DNA from: Micromonospora zingiberis
Lineage (GTDB): Bacteria; Actinomycetota; Actinomycetes; Mycobacteriales; Micromonosporaceae
Direction: 5' to 3'
Assembly: GCF_004331455.1 (NCBI RefSeq)
Contig: NZ_SJJR01000016.1
Location: forward strand, 62,001 to 126,000
DNA: 64,000 nucleotides
The notes below the pieces were generated by a model. The model was not told the DNA's origin, did not search any database, and worked only from the letters and a program-made list of their open reading frames with translations. This document shows positions 33,052-41,416 of this stretch, piece by piece. Both the position numbers and the translations under genes were made by a program. The stretch's first letter is position 1, and each line of letters opens with the position of its first letter.

Positions 33052-33305
33052 GGCTGGTCTTCACCGCAACGGCGTGGAGCCAGTACCTCAGCCACATCGA
33101 CCGCAAGCTGGTCAAGCGCATCAACGACCTGATCGCGGACGTGATGCGCAACGGGTACGAGGGCATCGGCAAGCCGGAGCCCCTACGGGGCGAGCTGTCC
33201 GGCTTCTGGTCCCGCCGAATCGACCGCGAACACCGGCTGGTGTACCGGATCACCAAGGACGACGTCGAGATCATCGCCTGCCGGTACCACTACGGCGACC
33301 GATAG
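33048..33305 (+). CDS. YoeB/Txe-family mRNA-interferase toxin
   Basis: 85 residues, GTG start overlapping the antitoxin stop. Family blocks: FTATAWSQYLSHIDRK, RINDLIADVMRNGYEGIGKPEPLRGELSGFWSRRIDREHRLVYRI and the C-terminal ACRYHY, containing the catalytic Glu, Arg and His residues of YoeB. It cleaves mRNA at the ribosome and halts translation when not bound by YefM. All key residues are present, so the pair is likely functional. It lies directly downstream of tRNA-Lys, a typical place for island-stabilising modules. Confidence 0.92.
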   Translation: MRLVFTATAWSQYLSHIDRKLVKRINDLIADVMRNGYEGIGKPEPLRGELSGFWSRRIDREHRLVYRITKDDVEIIACRYHYGDR

Positions 33306-33346
33306 CGCCTGGACTGGAACCAGCAGCGTCGGGCGGTCATCGGTTT

Positions 33347-33523
33347 CTAGCGTCTGGCCGGATTCCGGATGCCGGTCCGCCAGGTCAGGCTACGTAGCGT
33401 CGGCTCGGCGAACGCGGCTGCCAGCGGCGCATCGTCGTGGTCGTTGAGCCAGGAGACAAGGTCTGAGCTGTATGCCTCCTGACGCACCAGCTTGACGACG
33501 GCGGCCGTGTCGAGGTAGATCAC
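33347..33523 (-). pseudogene. Truncated VapC-like PIN-domain toxin
   Basis: 58 residues from a GTG at 33523 that overlaps the antitoxin stop. VIYLDTAAVVKLVRQEAYSSDLVSWL in pieces matches the opening of VapC, including the first PIN aspartate in YLDT. After about 45 residues the likeness ends and the frame stops at 33347, so two thirds of the PIN domain, with the other acidic catalytic residues, is missing. Non-functional remnant paired with the broken antitoxin upstream. Confidence 0.75.
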
Positions 33524-33797
33524 CAGCGCTCCTCGTCCCGCATCGCGGCGAGCGTGTCGGCCACCTCCACGTCATCGTCGCCGAGTTTCGGCGGAAGCGG
33601 GACAGGACCGCCACCGGTCGGGGCGACGGCCCGCCCCGCAGCTACCAGCTTGGCCAGCATCGACCTGTCGTCACTCACGGGAACAAGTCGGGCGATCGGG
33701 TGTCCGCGATCGGTGATCTCGACGGTTTCGCCACCGCTCACCCGAGCCAACGCCTGGCTTGTTTCCGGTTCAGCTCCCGCACACCGATGCGCTCCAT
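33520..33797 (-). pseudogene. Phd/VapB-type antitoxin, frameshifted
   Basis: The gene starts at ATG 33797 with MERIGVRELNR, the usual opening of prevent-host-death antitoxins. Near 33764 one base is missing (CGGAAACA for CGGGAAACA); restoring it gives RELNRETSQALARVSGGETVEITDRG, which joins the second frame (LARVSGGETVEITDRGHPIARLVPVS ... EVADTLAAMRDEERW) to its stop at 33520. The frame therefore is broken after 11 codons. Partner of the truncated VapC remnant. Confidence 0.75.
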
Positions 33798-34052
33798 GAA
33801 CAAGAGTGTCGAACTGATGTTCTACCTATCCAGCGGCTTGTACCACCAGGAATGTTGCCCCAGCACAGGGCCGGACAGCGCCGAGCGGACCGGAATCACA
33901 GGCAGAACCGAGAACCTGGCCGCCGCACTCGGGAGCGTCATCGTCCCACCACATGATTGATTGATCGGTTTCAGCACACGCATAAGACCTAAACCAACCT
34001 CCGCGCCTGCCGTGAGGCAGCAGCTCGGTACCGCTGGCCGGATACTGGCCGG

Positions 34053-34619
34053 ATGGCGGAGGAAGAGGGCATCGGATCGACGCGGTGGACGATCCATGGT
34101 GAGCGGGTGGTGGATGGTAGCCGGCGGGCGCGGTTGAGCATCGCCGATGTGGAGCTGCCCGATGGGGTCCGCTTCGAGCAGTATGTGATCCGTGCGCCCC
34201 GGTCGGCGATGGTTGCCGTGCTTGACGGTCAGGAGCGCCTGTTGCTGATGCGGCGGCACCGGTTCGTGTTCGATCGGTGGGTGTGGGAGTTGCCGGGTGG
34301 CTACGTCGATGACGGGGAGCAGCCGGCGGCGTGTGCGGTCCGAGAGGTCGAGGAGGAGACCGGGTGGCGTCCGGGTGCGGTGGAGCCATTGCTGGCGTTC
34401 CAGCCGTGGGTAGCGACTGCGGATGCGGAAAACCTGCTGTTTCTTGCTCGGGATGCGGAGCACATCGGTGCCCCGGTGGATGTCAACGAGGCCGAGCAGG
34501 TCGCTTGGATTCCGTTGGAGGAGGCACGGCATCTCGTCTCCCAGGGTGAGATCGTGGGTGCCGGTACGGTGATCGCGGTGTTGGAGCTGGTCGCGCGTGA
34601 GGCCCGGGGCGAGTTGTAG
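34053..34619 (+). CDS. NUDIX hydrolase, ADP-ribose pyrophosphatase-like
   Basis: 188 residues. The NUDIX box GGYVDDGEQPAACAVREVEEETGW in two parts (G-5-E-7-REVEEETGW) fits the consensus with all Glu metal ligands. The fold context (RSAMVAVLDGQERLLLMRRHRFVFDRWVWELPGG) resembles ADP-ribose or sugar-nucleotide pyrophosphatases. It hydrolyses a nucleoside diphosphate linked to another group, with Mg2+. Its stop codon abuts the stop of the convergent XRE/TPR regulator. Substrate not deducible from sequence alone. Confidence 0.88.
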   Translation: MAEEEGIGSTRWTIHGERVVDGSRRARLSIADVELPDGVRFEQYVIRAPRSAMVAVLDGQERLLLMRRHRFVFDRWVWELPGGYVDDGEQPAACAVREVEEETGWRPGAVEPLLAFQPWVATADAENLLFLARDAEHIGAPVDVNEAEQVAWIPLEEARHLVSQGEIVGAGTVIAVLELVAREARGEL

Positions 34620-36083
34620 TCAGCGGCGTTGCCCGAGGGCGGCGTCGATGCGGGTGATGAGGTGTCGGACGGCTGGTCGGCGGCGGTGCGCCATGAGGTT
34701 CCTTTGCAGATTACGGACGTAGCCGACAGCGCGGGCGGACTTCAGTTGCGTGGTCAGGGTGAGGGCCTGGGCGCCGATGATGCTGGCGCGTTCGGGCTCG
34801 CCAAGGCGGGCCTGGATGGTGGCCAGGAGTGCGAGGTTGAAGGCTTTGCCGCGTACGTAGCGTTCGTCCATCCGCAGCGAGCGGGCGGCGAAGCGTTCGG
34901 CCTGGCGGTATTGGGCGAGTGCGGCGAAGCAGTGGCCGAACTTGGCTGACAGGTACGCCTCGTCGAAGTAGCCGAGCCATTGCGGGTCGCCACTGCGATC
35001 GGCCCTGTCGAGGGTTTGTTCCGCCTGGTGCAGTGTGGTGGCGCAGGCGGGTTCGTCGTGGGCGACGGCGTGGGCGTGGGCTTCCATGACCAGCGCCTCG
35101 GCAGTCAGCACGGTGATTCCGGCGCGGTGTGCGGTCTGCCGGGCGGCGCGGGCGAGGTCGACGCCGGTGGCGGTGTGGCCGAGGTAAGTGGCTTGGTGGC
35201 TCATCGCAGCGAGGATTTCGGCGCCCAGGCCGGCGTCGGCGGCGGTTCTGGCCAGGTCGAGGGCATGGGTGAGGTAGCGCTGGGCGAGGCCGTGTTCGGC
35301 CATGTCGTACGCCTGCCAGCCGGCGAGCTGCGTCAACTCAGCGACGGCGGCGAGCAGCTTGCGGCCGGTTGCCGGATCGTAGCGGCCCTCGGTCAGCAGC
35401 GGTGTGACCTCGTGGTGAAGGTAGCGGGTGACGTTGTCGCGGGCGTGGCCGCCGCCGTACTGGTTGTCGAGTCGTCGGTACGTGGCGGTCATCTCGCGGA
35501 TGGTGTCGATGTCGGGCTGACCGACCGTCCGGCGCCCCTCCTGCGCGGCGGGTTGCGGAGTGGTGGCGGTGAACCAGCGCAGGGCGGGAAGGGTGTAGAC
35601 GGCGGAGCTGAACACTGTCTGGCGGAGCACTTCTCGGCGGTTCACGTCGCCTTCCCATAGCTGCGCGGCGGCGCGGATGTCATCGCGCCAGGAGCGGTTG
35701 GCCGGTAGATCACTGTGCCGGCCGTGCCGGTGGTCGGCCATGTCCGGGCGATATGAGCGCTGGCGAGGTGCGAGGCCGAGCGTCATCCGTGATTCGTCGG
35801 GCATGCCGCAGCCGTCGGCGATCCGCTCCAGAACGTCGATGGAGGTCACTCGCCGACCGGCGACGATCCGGCTGACGTAGCCCTGCTCCAGGCCAACGGC
35901 AGCCCCGATGCGGGTCTGACTCGCGCCGGTGTGCCGGGCGACCAGCCGAAACAGGGCACCGATATCGCGGGCAGCCAGCGCGGCACGGATCTCCTTGTGC
36001 GACCAGAGGTCATCGGGAATCCGAAGGTGATCGAGCAGCACAACGGCTCCCAGTGTCGTCGGGTGACTACTCATGGTGCTCAA
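34620..36083 (-). CDS. XRE-family regulator with TPR-like domain
   Basis: 487 residues. Helix-turn-helix at about residues 48-100 (LVARHTGASQTRIGAAVGLEQGYVSRIVAGRRVTSIDVLERIADGCGMP), then a linker and a long all-helical TPR-like region (DNQYGGGHARDNVTRYLHHEVTPLL, AELTQLAGWQAYDMAEHGLAQRYLTHAL). This is the common actinobacterial XRE/TPR type, often controlling a neighbouring small gene set. It is divergent from the five-gene cassette starting at 36139, and its start lies about 55 bases from that cassette. Confidence 0.88.
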   Translation of the reverse strand: MSTMSSHPTTLGAVVLLDHLRIPDDLWSHKEIRAALAARDIGALFRLVARHTGASQTRIGAAVGLEQGYVSRIVAGRRVTSIDVLERIADGCGMPDESRMTLGLAPRQRSYRPDMADHRHGRHSDLPANRSWRDDIRAAAQLWEGDVNRREVLRQTVFSSAVYTLPALRWFTATTPQPAAQEGRRTVGQPDIDTIREMTATYRRLDNQYGGGHARDNVTRYLHHEVTPLLTEGRYDPATGRKLLAAVAELTQLAGWQAYDMAEHGLAQRYLTHALDLARTAADAGLGAEILAAMSHQATYLGHTATGVDLARAARQTAHRAGITVLTAEALVMEAHAHAVAHDEPACATTLHQAEQTLDRADRSGDPQWLGYFDEAYLSAKFGHCFAALAQYRQAERFAARSLRMDERYVRGKAFNLALLATIQARLGEPERASIIGAQALTLTTQLKSARAVGYVRNLQRNLMAHRRRPAVRHLITRIDAALGQRR

Positions 36084-36138
36084 CCTGGAGCCTAGGGTCG
36101 CTGTCCGGGCAGGTCGAGGCCGCCCATGTCACCGTGAC

Positions 36139-36303
36139 ATGACCAGCGGACATGGCCGCCACACCCTGTTCGACGGAATCGTCTCGGACATGTTCTTCGA
36201 TGCCGACAATCCGCTGGGTCTGGCGAGGACAGGCACCCTCCACAGCTCCGAACCTCCCGTCGGACCCGCCCGTCCGGCGCTCGACGAGGAGGTGGGACGG
36301 TGA
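36139..36303 (+). CDS. Small protein, first of a chained cassette
   Basis: 54 residues from an ATG at 36139 (MTSGHGRHTLFDGIVSDMFFDADN); no strong ribosome binding site is seen, and the start could be different. Its stop overlaps the next gene's GTG by 4 bases. Acidic and helical, no known domain. Supported mainly by the coupling to the following genes. Confidence 0.45.
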   Translation: MTSGHGRHTLFDGIVSDMFFDADNPLGLARTGTLHSSEPPVGPARPALDEEVGR

Positions 36304-36527
36304 CGCTGCGATCCCACCTGCACCTGCTGACGCGGTGGCTGCTGGGGCGTCCCGAGCCGCCACCGCCGCCGGGGACCGGACAGCGGTACCAGGAAGTTGA
36401 GCAGGCGGCGGCGCAGCAACGGTTGCTCGACCATGCGGCACGCCTACGGTCCCACGGCGGCCACGAGCGGCCGTGGGACCTGCCCGGCGAACCAGCCAGC
36501 GGACTTGGGCCGGGGAACCTCCGGTGA
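36300..36527 (+). CDS. Small protein, second of the cassette
   Basis: 75 residues with a GTG start overlapping the previous stop (GTGA); GAGGAGGTGGGAC supplies a binding site. MTLRSHLHLLTRWLLGR, then a proline run and a helix QRYQEVEQAAAQQRLLDHAARLR. No known family. Translational coupling on both sides supports it as a real gene. Confidence 0.6.
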   Translation: MTLRSHLHLLTRWLLGRPEPPPPPGTGQRYQEVEQAAAQQRLLDHAARLRSHGGHERPWDLPGEPASGLGPGNLR

Positions 36528-36754
36528 GCCGAACCGTGGCCGGCGCGTCCGGACGGGCGACTCCGCGCAGACGGAGCGTCTCGTATGACGAGTACCTCTC
36601 CGCCACCGCGTTGACTTTCGCCCGGCGGCATCGGCCGGTGTGGTCGTGGCGACTCTGGCGGCGCATCTGCGGTTGCGGAGCCGACCTGCCGTGCCGGGCC
36701 TGGCACCGGATTCCGATCAACCCGGGCCACTGGCCGCAGGAGGGTGAGCAGTGA
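36524..36754 (+). CDS. Small basic Trp/Cys-rich protein, third of the cassette
   Basis: 76 residues, GTG start overlapping the previous stop by 4 bases. SYDEYLSATALTFARRHRPVW, then WSWRLWRRICGCGADLPCRAWHRIP with three Cys spaced like a small metal-binding knuckle. Unrecognised family. Coupled to its neighbours on both sides. Confidence 0.6.
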   Translation: MSRTVAGASGRATPRRRSVSYDEYLSATALTFARRHRPVWSWRLWRRICGCGADLPCRAWHRIPINPGHWPQEGEQ

Positions 36755-36930
36755 CCGGCAGTCCGGAGCGGATGATCCTGGCCGTACACGTTCGAGGGCT
36801 CGACGGTATGTGTATCGGCTGTCGCGCCTGGTGGTCGCGCCTGGCCCCGTACCCGTGCTGGCAGGTGGACTGGGCGACCAGCCAGCAGGCCCGCGCCAAC
36901 GTCGCCCGGTTCCTGGGCGGTGTCCGGTGA
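36751..36930 (+). CDS. Small protein, fourth of the cassette
   Basis: 59 residues from a GTG at 36751 that overlaps the previous stop. VTGSPERMILAVHVRGL, then GMCIGCRAWWSRLAPYPCWQV, again with a CxxC and a third Cys, and DWATSQQARANVARFLGG. Short, so easily missed; the unbroken chain of 4-base overlaps is the main support. The likeness to the Cys-rich part of the previous gene suggests related small metal-binding proteins. Confidence 0.6.
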   Translation: MTGSPERMILAVHVRGLDGMCIGCRAWWSRLAPYPCWQVDWATSQQARANVARFLGGVR

Positions 36931-37223
36931 CCACCCACGGCCCGGTCATGCCGATCTGGAGCTGTGGCGGCTGCGACCTGCCGTGGCCGTGTCCGACCCG
37001 GCGGCGAGAGCTACGCGCGGAGTACGCGGACGCGCCGGTGTCGCTGGCGCTCTACCTCGGGGCCTGCCTCATTCAAGCCGCCGAGGACATGTCCTGGGCA
37101 CCGGCCGGTGCACTGCACCGACGCTTCATCGGTTGGACCAGACAGCCGCCGGACGTCCAGCAGCGATGTACAGCAACCGTGCCAGCCGAACCCGACCGGG
37201 ATGAACGCCAGCAGGCCGGATGA
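36927..37223 (+). CDS. Small Cys/Trp protein, last of the cassette
   Basis: 98 residues from a GTG at 36927 overlapping the previous stop. PIWSCGGCDLPWPCPTRRRELRAEY carries SCGGC and a third Cys, followed by an amphipathic helix SLALYLGACLIQAAEDMSWA and a polar tail. Proteins with WSCGGC..PWPC openings are frequent beside XRE/TPR regulators in this group, function unknown to me. An ATG at 37220 overlaps the stop but that frame runs into the convergent lectin gene and is not called. Confidence 0.65.
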   Translation: MTTHGPVMPIWSCGGCDLPWPCPTRRRELRAEYADAPVSLALYLGACLIQAAEDMSWAPAGALHRRFIGWTRQPPDVQQRCTATVPAEPDRDERQQAG

Positions 37224-37307
37224 CCTCGGACCGCACCCGATCCGGCTGGGCCATCCGATTGTGGCGCCGGCCCGCCGGCCTGGGGGCGGACCGGGTCACG
37301 ATCGCCG

Positions 37308-37862
37308 CTAGTAGCCGAATCTCCACTTCTGGAAGCCGCCGCCGTTGCAGGGGTGCAGGTATGCCTGACCGTTGTGGTTGGAGTCGAGGCAGCCGCCGGC
37401 CTCGTTCACGAAGATGGTCTGGTACCACGGGTCACCCGTGACTGAGAAGAAGTAGTTCGGGAGAAAGGCCGAGTCGCAGCCGTTGTGCGCGATGAGGACG
37501 GCCACGTTCATCAGGCATCGGCCGGTCGCCACGTTCACCAGCATGACGGAGTCGATGCCGCCCTCGTGGCCGTAACGTCGCGGTTCCCAGAGCTGGTTCC
37601 GGTTGCTGCCGACCGGTAGCGAGCACGGGTTCGTGTAGACCTGGCCGGACAGGTCGGTGTCCAGGCAGCGCCCGGTCGCCCAGTTACGCAGGTAGTTCTG
37701 ACCGACGTACTGGGCCTGTGCGGGTGTCGGGACGACCATCGCGGACGCGGCGACGAACAGGGCGACGAAGATCATCGCGGCGAGGCCGCGCTTACGCCGC
37801 AGAGTTACGGTCGAGGCTCGGTGTGCCGGGGTTGCGGCCGACCGGCTGTTGACTTCGGTCAT
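37308..37862 (-). CDS. Secreted ricin-type beta-trefoil lectin protein
   Basis: 184 residues. A long signal peptide (basic RRKRG, hydrophobic LAAMIFVALFVAASAMVVP, PAQAQ cleavage near residue 50) precedes one beta-trefoil: GRCLDTDLSGQVYTNPC, NQLWEPRR, GRCLMNVAVLIAHNGC, GCLDSNHNGQAYLHPC and FQKWRF, i.e. repeated GxCLD...Q-x-W subdomains. It would bind sugars outside the cell; no catalytic domain is attached. Mature part is a single CBM13/ricin-B-like domain. The tail ends against the small-gene cassette on the other strand. Confidence 0.85.
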   Translation of the reverse strand: MTEVNSRSAATPAHRASTVTLRRKRGLAAMIFVALFVAASAMVVPTPAQAQYVGQNYLRNWATGRCLDTDLSGQVYTNPCSLPVGSNRNQLWEPRRYGHEGGIDSVMLVNVATGRCLMNVAVLIAHNGCDSAFLPNYFFSVTGDPWYQTIFVNEAGGCLDSNHNGQAYLHPCNGGGFQKWRFGY

Positions 37863-38163
37863 CGTGCTCCAATCGATGGGTGAGACCCGGCGGTGGTCCG
37901 CCGCTGGCCTGTCGGTATGACCGCTTGGTCGACGATGCCGCTCCTGACCGGGGCCCGCTCTGAGACGGACCTGTCGGCTGCTTCCGATCGGCCAGCTCGG
38001 ATCAGACAGAACATAGTGGACTGTTCCGGAGAGTTGTCAGGAACCTGTCAGGACCTCACCAAGGCCACGGGATATCACAAAAGGTCACGGCCAGGTCGCC
38101 CACCGACAACCATCGGCCGGTCTTGGTCAGCGGGCGCTTGACCGGATACGGGTCCCTCGTCAG
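37863..38163. other. Intergenic stretch, nothing recognised
   Basis: About 300 bases holding the upstream region of the lectin gene. No gene, repeat or clear promoter can be supported. Confidence 0.4.
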
Positions 38164-38688
38164 CTATCGGCACATCGAGTCGATCAGCTCTTCGAAGTCG
38201 GGGAACTCGTCACGCGCCGCGGTGATCACCTCGCCCGCCGACCTGCGATGCGCCGCCGCCCGGCGTTCGGCGATCTCGGTGCGGCGGGCGTCCGGGCGGG
38301 GCTGATGCTCGTGCTCGGGATACTGCGCCGCCTCCCAGGGACCGAAGCCGTCGGCGAGCAGCCAGAGATAGGCCGGCAGGTTCTGCGCTACGACCGCCGT
38401 CTGGCCCTCCGACCCGAGGAACACCACCGGTTGTTGCTCGATCGGCTCACCATTACGTACCAGCCAGAAGGCGGCGAGGCCGCCCGTGCCGTCCTGCCCG
38501 AAGACCCGGAACTCGGAGCCGTCGAGCTCCGCGTTGCCCGTCCAGGCCCGCCACCAGTCGGCCGTTTCGTGTTCGTCCAGGAAGTTCGGGTACGGCTCGA
38601 AGTCGACGCCGTCCCCGTCGCGGTAGTCGAAGCCGATCTCGTGGGCTTCGGACAGGGGAGGCGGCAAGATACGACGATCATCATCCAC
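38164..38688 (-). CDS. SMI1/KNR4 (SUKH)-like protein
   Basis: 174 residues with an acidic N-terminal half: FDYRDGDGVDFEPYPNFLDEHETADWWRAWTGN in pieces, then EFRVFGQDGTGGLAAFWLV, QPVVFLGSEGQTAVVAQNLPAYLWLLADGFGPW. The order of Trp-rich helix, F-G-x-D-G-T-G strand and 'FLGSEG..VVA..L..YLWLLA' fits SUKH-superfamily proteins, many of which are immunity proteins of polymorphic toxins. No toxin lies nearby. Cytoplasmic. Family call from pattern, moderate. Confidence 0.6.
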   Translation of the reverse strand: MDDDRRILPPPLSEAHEIGFDYRDGDGVDFEPYPNFLDEHETADWWRAWTGNAELDGSEFRVFGQDGTGGLAAFWLVRNGEPIEQQPVVFLGSEGQTAVVAQNLPAYLWLLADGFGPWEAAQYPEHEHQPRPDARRTEIAERRAAAHRRSAGEVITAARDEFPDFEELIDSMCR

Positions 38689-38765
38689 CGCAGCACCCTA
38701 GCGAGGGGCACCGACGCGATCAGTCCACGGTGGAGCTGGCCCGTTGACCCGCGTGATGTGCCGTG

Positions 38766-39122
38766 TCAGGTCGCCTGCCGCGACCTTCTCAACCGGCTCA
38801 GGTCGACGCCGTAGGCGAGCGCGATGGCGAAGGTCAGCGCCGCGCCGGCCCAGGCGGCCAGCCAGAACAGGGAGCCGCGCAGGTCCAGGCCGCGACCGCT
38901 GGCGAGGATCGGGTCGTACGGCGGGGGAACCAGCCAGTTCGAGGCAGGACCGCCAAGGAAGAAGATCGCCCCGGACACGACAATGCCGCCGGCCACGAAA
39001 CGCCGTAGCGAGCGCCTGCCGAAATCTCGCCGCCGGATCAGGTTGGCGAACAGGCCCAGGCCGATTGGTCCGCCGAAGACGAGGGCCCCGCAAGCGATCA
39101 GCGTTGCCGTCCCGTACGTCAC
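38766..39122 (-). CDS. Small membrane protein with three helices
   Basis: 118 residues. Hydrophobic segments at ATLIACGALVFGGPIGLGLF, RRFVAGGIVVSGAIFFLGG and LFWLAAWAGAALTFAIALAY; the loop between the second and third carries WLVPPPYDPILASG. Basic C-terminus. No family recognised. Stands alone on the minus strand. Confidence 0.55.
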   Translation of the reverse strand: MTYGTATLIACGALVFGGPIGLGLFANLIRRRDFGRRSLRRFVAGGIVVSGAIFFLGGPASNWLVPPPYDPILASGRGLDLRGSLFWLAAWAGAALTFAIALAYGVDLSRLRRSRQAT

Positions 39123-39273
39123 GGATCGATGCTACGTCCGAGCGCCCGCCCTTACCGGCCCGTACGGAGCCGGATGTGTGCTCTTCCCGCCCCGTTCGCA
39201 CAGGTACGGCGTGCGCCGAGTTGCGGCCGAGCGGGACGGCTCGGGTGGCCCGTGGTGGTTATTGTTCGCGGCC

Positions 39274-39390
39274 ATGGGAGCACTCAGGCCGTGGCACCTG
39301 TTTCTTCTCACCCTCTGCTGCCTGCTGCCGGTGGCGGCGGCGATCATCGGCGCGCTCTGGGCCGCACGGCGGGGTCGGCGCCAGCGGTGA
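39274..39390 (+). CDS. Tiny single-pass membrane protein
   Basis: 38 residues: MGALRPWHLFLLTLCC, a membrane helix to about residue 28, and a basic end RRGRRQR. Similar tiny RPWHL-type proteins occur in Micromonosporaceae genomes, to my recollection. Function unknown. It lies alone between two minus-strand genes. Confidence 0.5.
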   Translation: MGALRPWHLFLLTLCCLLPVAAAIIGALWAARRGRRQR

Positions 39391-39508
39391 CCGACCGGTG
39401 ACCCCCTTGGCTTCTTGGTGAGGGCACCACGACCGCCCCCCGGGCACGCCAGCCACGGTGCCAACGTCGGAACCCACGGATCACCGAGCAACGTGCGGAG
39501 ACGAGGCA

Positions 39509-41416
39509 CTATCCCAGGGCAGACTGCGACGGAAGCCGAAACTCGAACTCGATGCTCCGCACCTGCTCCTCCGGGCAGATCGCTATCGCTTTGGGTCTTC
39601 CGGTCTGGTAGCCCTGCGCGAAGTCGACCCCGCAGCCCTTCAGAAGTTCGATGGTCTCCTCGTCCTGGACGTGTTCGGCGGCAACCCGGATCCCGAGAGC
39701 GTGGCTCAGGTTGACGATGTTCGACACGATGGCCCGGTTCGCCGGTGATCGGCAGATGTCGACGACGAACGACCCGTCGATCTTGACCAGGTCCACCGGC
39801 AGGTACTTCAGGTGGGAGAGGGTGGCGTACCCCGTACCGAAATCGTCGAGCGCGAGGCCACAGCCGACCTGTCTGATCCCGGTGGCGAAGTCCAGCGCTT
39901 CGTTACGGTTCTCGATGAGAGCGGTTTCGGTGATCTCGAAGGTCAGGCATTCGGGCTTGACCTTGTGCCGATGGATGGCCTCGGTCACGTACGCGAGCAG
40001 GCCGGGGTCGGCGAGGGACTTGCCAGAGATGTTGACCTGGTAGTGCGAGGTCTGGGCGCCCTGACCGATCAGTTCCAGGGCATGGTCGATGACCCACTTG
40101 TCCACTGCGAGGATCTCGCCGACCCGCTCGGCCATGTCGAGGAAGGCCCAGGGCGTGACATATTCACCGCTGCCGCTGCGTACCCGTAGCAGGATCTCGT
40201 GGCGCGTGACCTGGTTGAGGCTGAGGTCGACGATCGGCTGGGAATAGAGGGCGAACCGGTTGGTCACGACCGCATGCCGAACCCGGGAACGGCATCTCTC
40301 GATCCGCTCCTGGTCCGAGACAGGCTGGTCGAGGACGGTGACCGGGACACCGTTGCTGCGCGCGTCGCTGGCCGCGTGCTCTCCGTCGACCAGCAGATCG
40401 GCCCCGCTGGCGAGCACGCCGCCGTTGAAGTGCACCACGCCTGCCCAGGTGTTGAGGCGTGAGGTCCGCTGCCGGACGCCGAACAGGTGGCTTCGGAACG
40501 TGTCCACGATCCGGTCCGCCAGGGCTTCGGCGGGCTCCGCCTGCTCGTCGGCGGCGGTGGTGAGGAGCACGCCCCACAGGCCGGAGCCGACCAGCCCACA
40601 GGTCGCCTCGTCCCCGACGATCGCGCGCAGGCGCAGGGCGACTGATGCCGTCAACTGTTCGCGGTCCTCGTCGGTGAGCGCATCGGGTAGCCGCACGGCG
40701 GGTTCGGTCGCCACGACGATGAGGGCCCCGCCGGTGGTACGCCGGGCGCGATCGACCTCGTCGGTGAGGTAGCTACGGGTGGGCAGTCCGGTCAAGGTGT
40801 CCTGCGCGGTCAGGTCGGCAGAGAGCATCTCGCTGCGGATGGCCAGCCGGCGGCGTTCCTGCCGGGCGAGTTCCAGCGCGGTGACGTCCTCGCCGGTGGC
40901 GATGACGCCCGATGGCTCGCCCGCGGTGGTGAGGATTTCGAGGTGGCATTGCACGTGGCGGATGCTGCCGCCCGGCTGGATCACCCGGAAGGTGACCTCG
41001 TCGGGACGTTCCTGCTCCCAGGCCGTCCGGACCGCCTGACGCACCCGCCGTACGTCGTCGGGGTGTACGAGTTCGATCAGCGCCTCAAGGGTGAGGCGCA
41101 GCGTTCCGGGCGCATGCCCGAAGATCATCGCCATCTCGTCCGACCAGGAGAGGCGTTCGAGGCCCTCGGCCTCGCCCGGCGCCCAGGTGATCGTCCCCAG
41201 CTTGGCCAGTTGGGCGGCGCGGGCGACTCTGGTCGCCTCGTCGACACCCGTGGCCAGCGGGTCGACGACATCGGTGTCGACGATGATCTCGTATCCCTCG
41301 GCGAAGGCGATGTCGTACTGGCTCTGCACCGATCGCGCGAAGCGGCGGGCGCGGGCGAGTTCCAGCGGACTGGGCCCGCCTGTCGCAGCCAGCGCCAGGA
41401 TGTCATCGAGATTCAC
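39509..41416 (-). CDS. PAS-GGDEF-EAL protein with degenerate GGDEF
   Basis: 635 residues. PAS domain at about 75-190 (WSDEMAMIFGHAPGTLRLTLEALIELVHPDDVRRV). The GGDEF domain at about 205-350 opens correctly (DTLTGLPTRSYLTDEVDRAR) but lacks a GG[DE]EF active site, so it should not make c-di-GMP. The EAL domain keeps most catalytic parts: HEILLRV (Glu in a variant EIL), NISGKSL, EITETALIEN, DDFGTGYATL, KIDGSFV and QGYQTGRP. It probably degrades c-di-GMP, or senses it. Its start overlaps the sigma factor gene by 14 bases, so the two are made together. Cytoplasmic. Confidence 0.85.
   Translation of the reverse strand: MNLDDILALAATGGPSPLELARARRFARSVQSQYDIAFAEGYEIIVDTDVVDPLATGVDEATRVARAAQLAKLGTITWAPGEAEGLERLSWSDEMAMIFGHAPGTLRLTLEALIELVHPDDVRRVRQAVRTAWEQERPDEVTFRVIQPGGSIRHVQCHLEILTTAGEPSGVIATGEDVTALELARQERRRLAIRSEMLSADLTAQDTLTGLPTRSYLTDEVDRARRTTGGALIVVATEPAVRLPDALTDEDREQLTASVALRLRAIVGDEATCGLVGSGLWGVLLTTAADEQAEPAEALADRIVDTFRSHLFGVRQRTSRLNTWAGVVHFNGGVLASGADLLVDGEHAASDARSNGVPVTVLDQPVSDQERIERCRSRVRHAVVTNRFALYSQPIVDLSLNQVTRHEILLRVRSGSGEYVTPWAFLDMAERVGEILAVDKWVIDHALELIGQGAQTSHYQVNISGKSLADPGLLAYVTEAIHRHKVKPECLTFEITETALIENRNEALDFATGIRQVGCGLALDDFGTGYATLSHLKYLPVDLVKIDGSFVVDICRSPANRAIVSNIVNLSHALGIRVAAEHVQDEETIELLKGCGVDFAQGYQTGRPKAIAICPEEQVRSIEFEFRLPSQSALG

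Noticed and set aside
37220..37441. Sixth gene of the small chained cassette
   Set aside because: Its ATG overlaps the previous stop, but the frame runs into the convergent lectin gene and has no coherent sequence.
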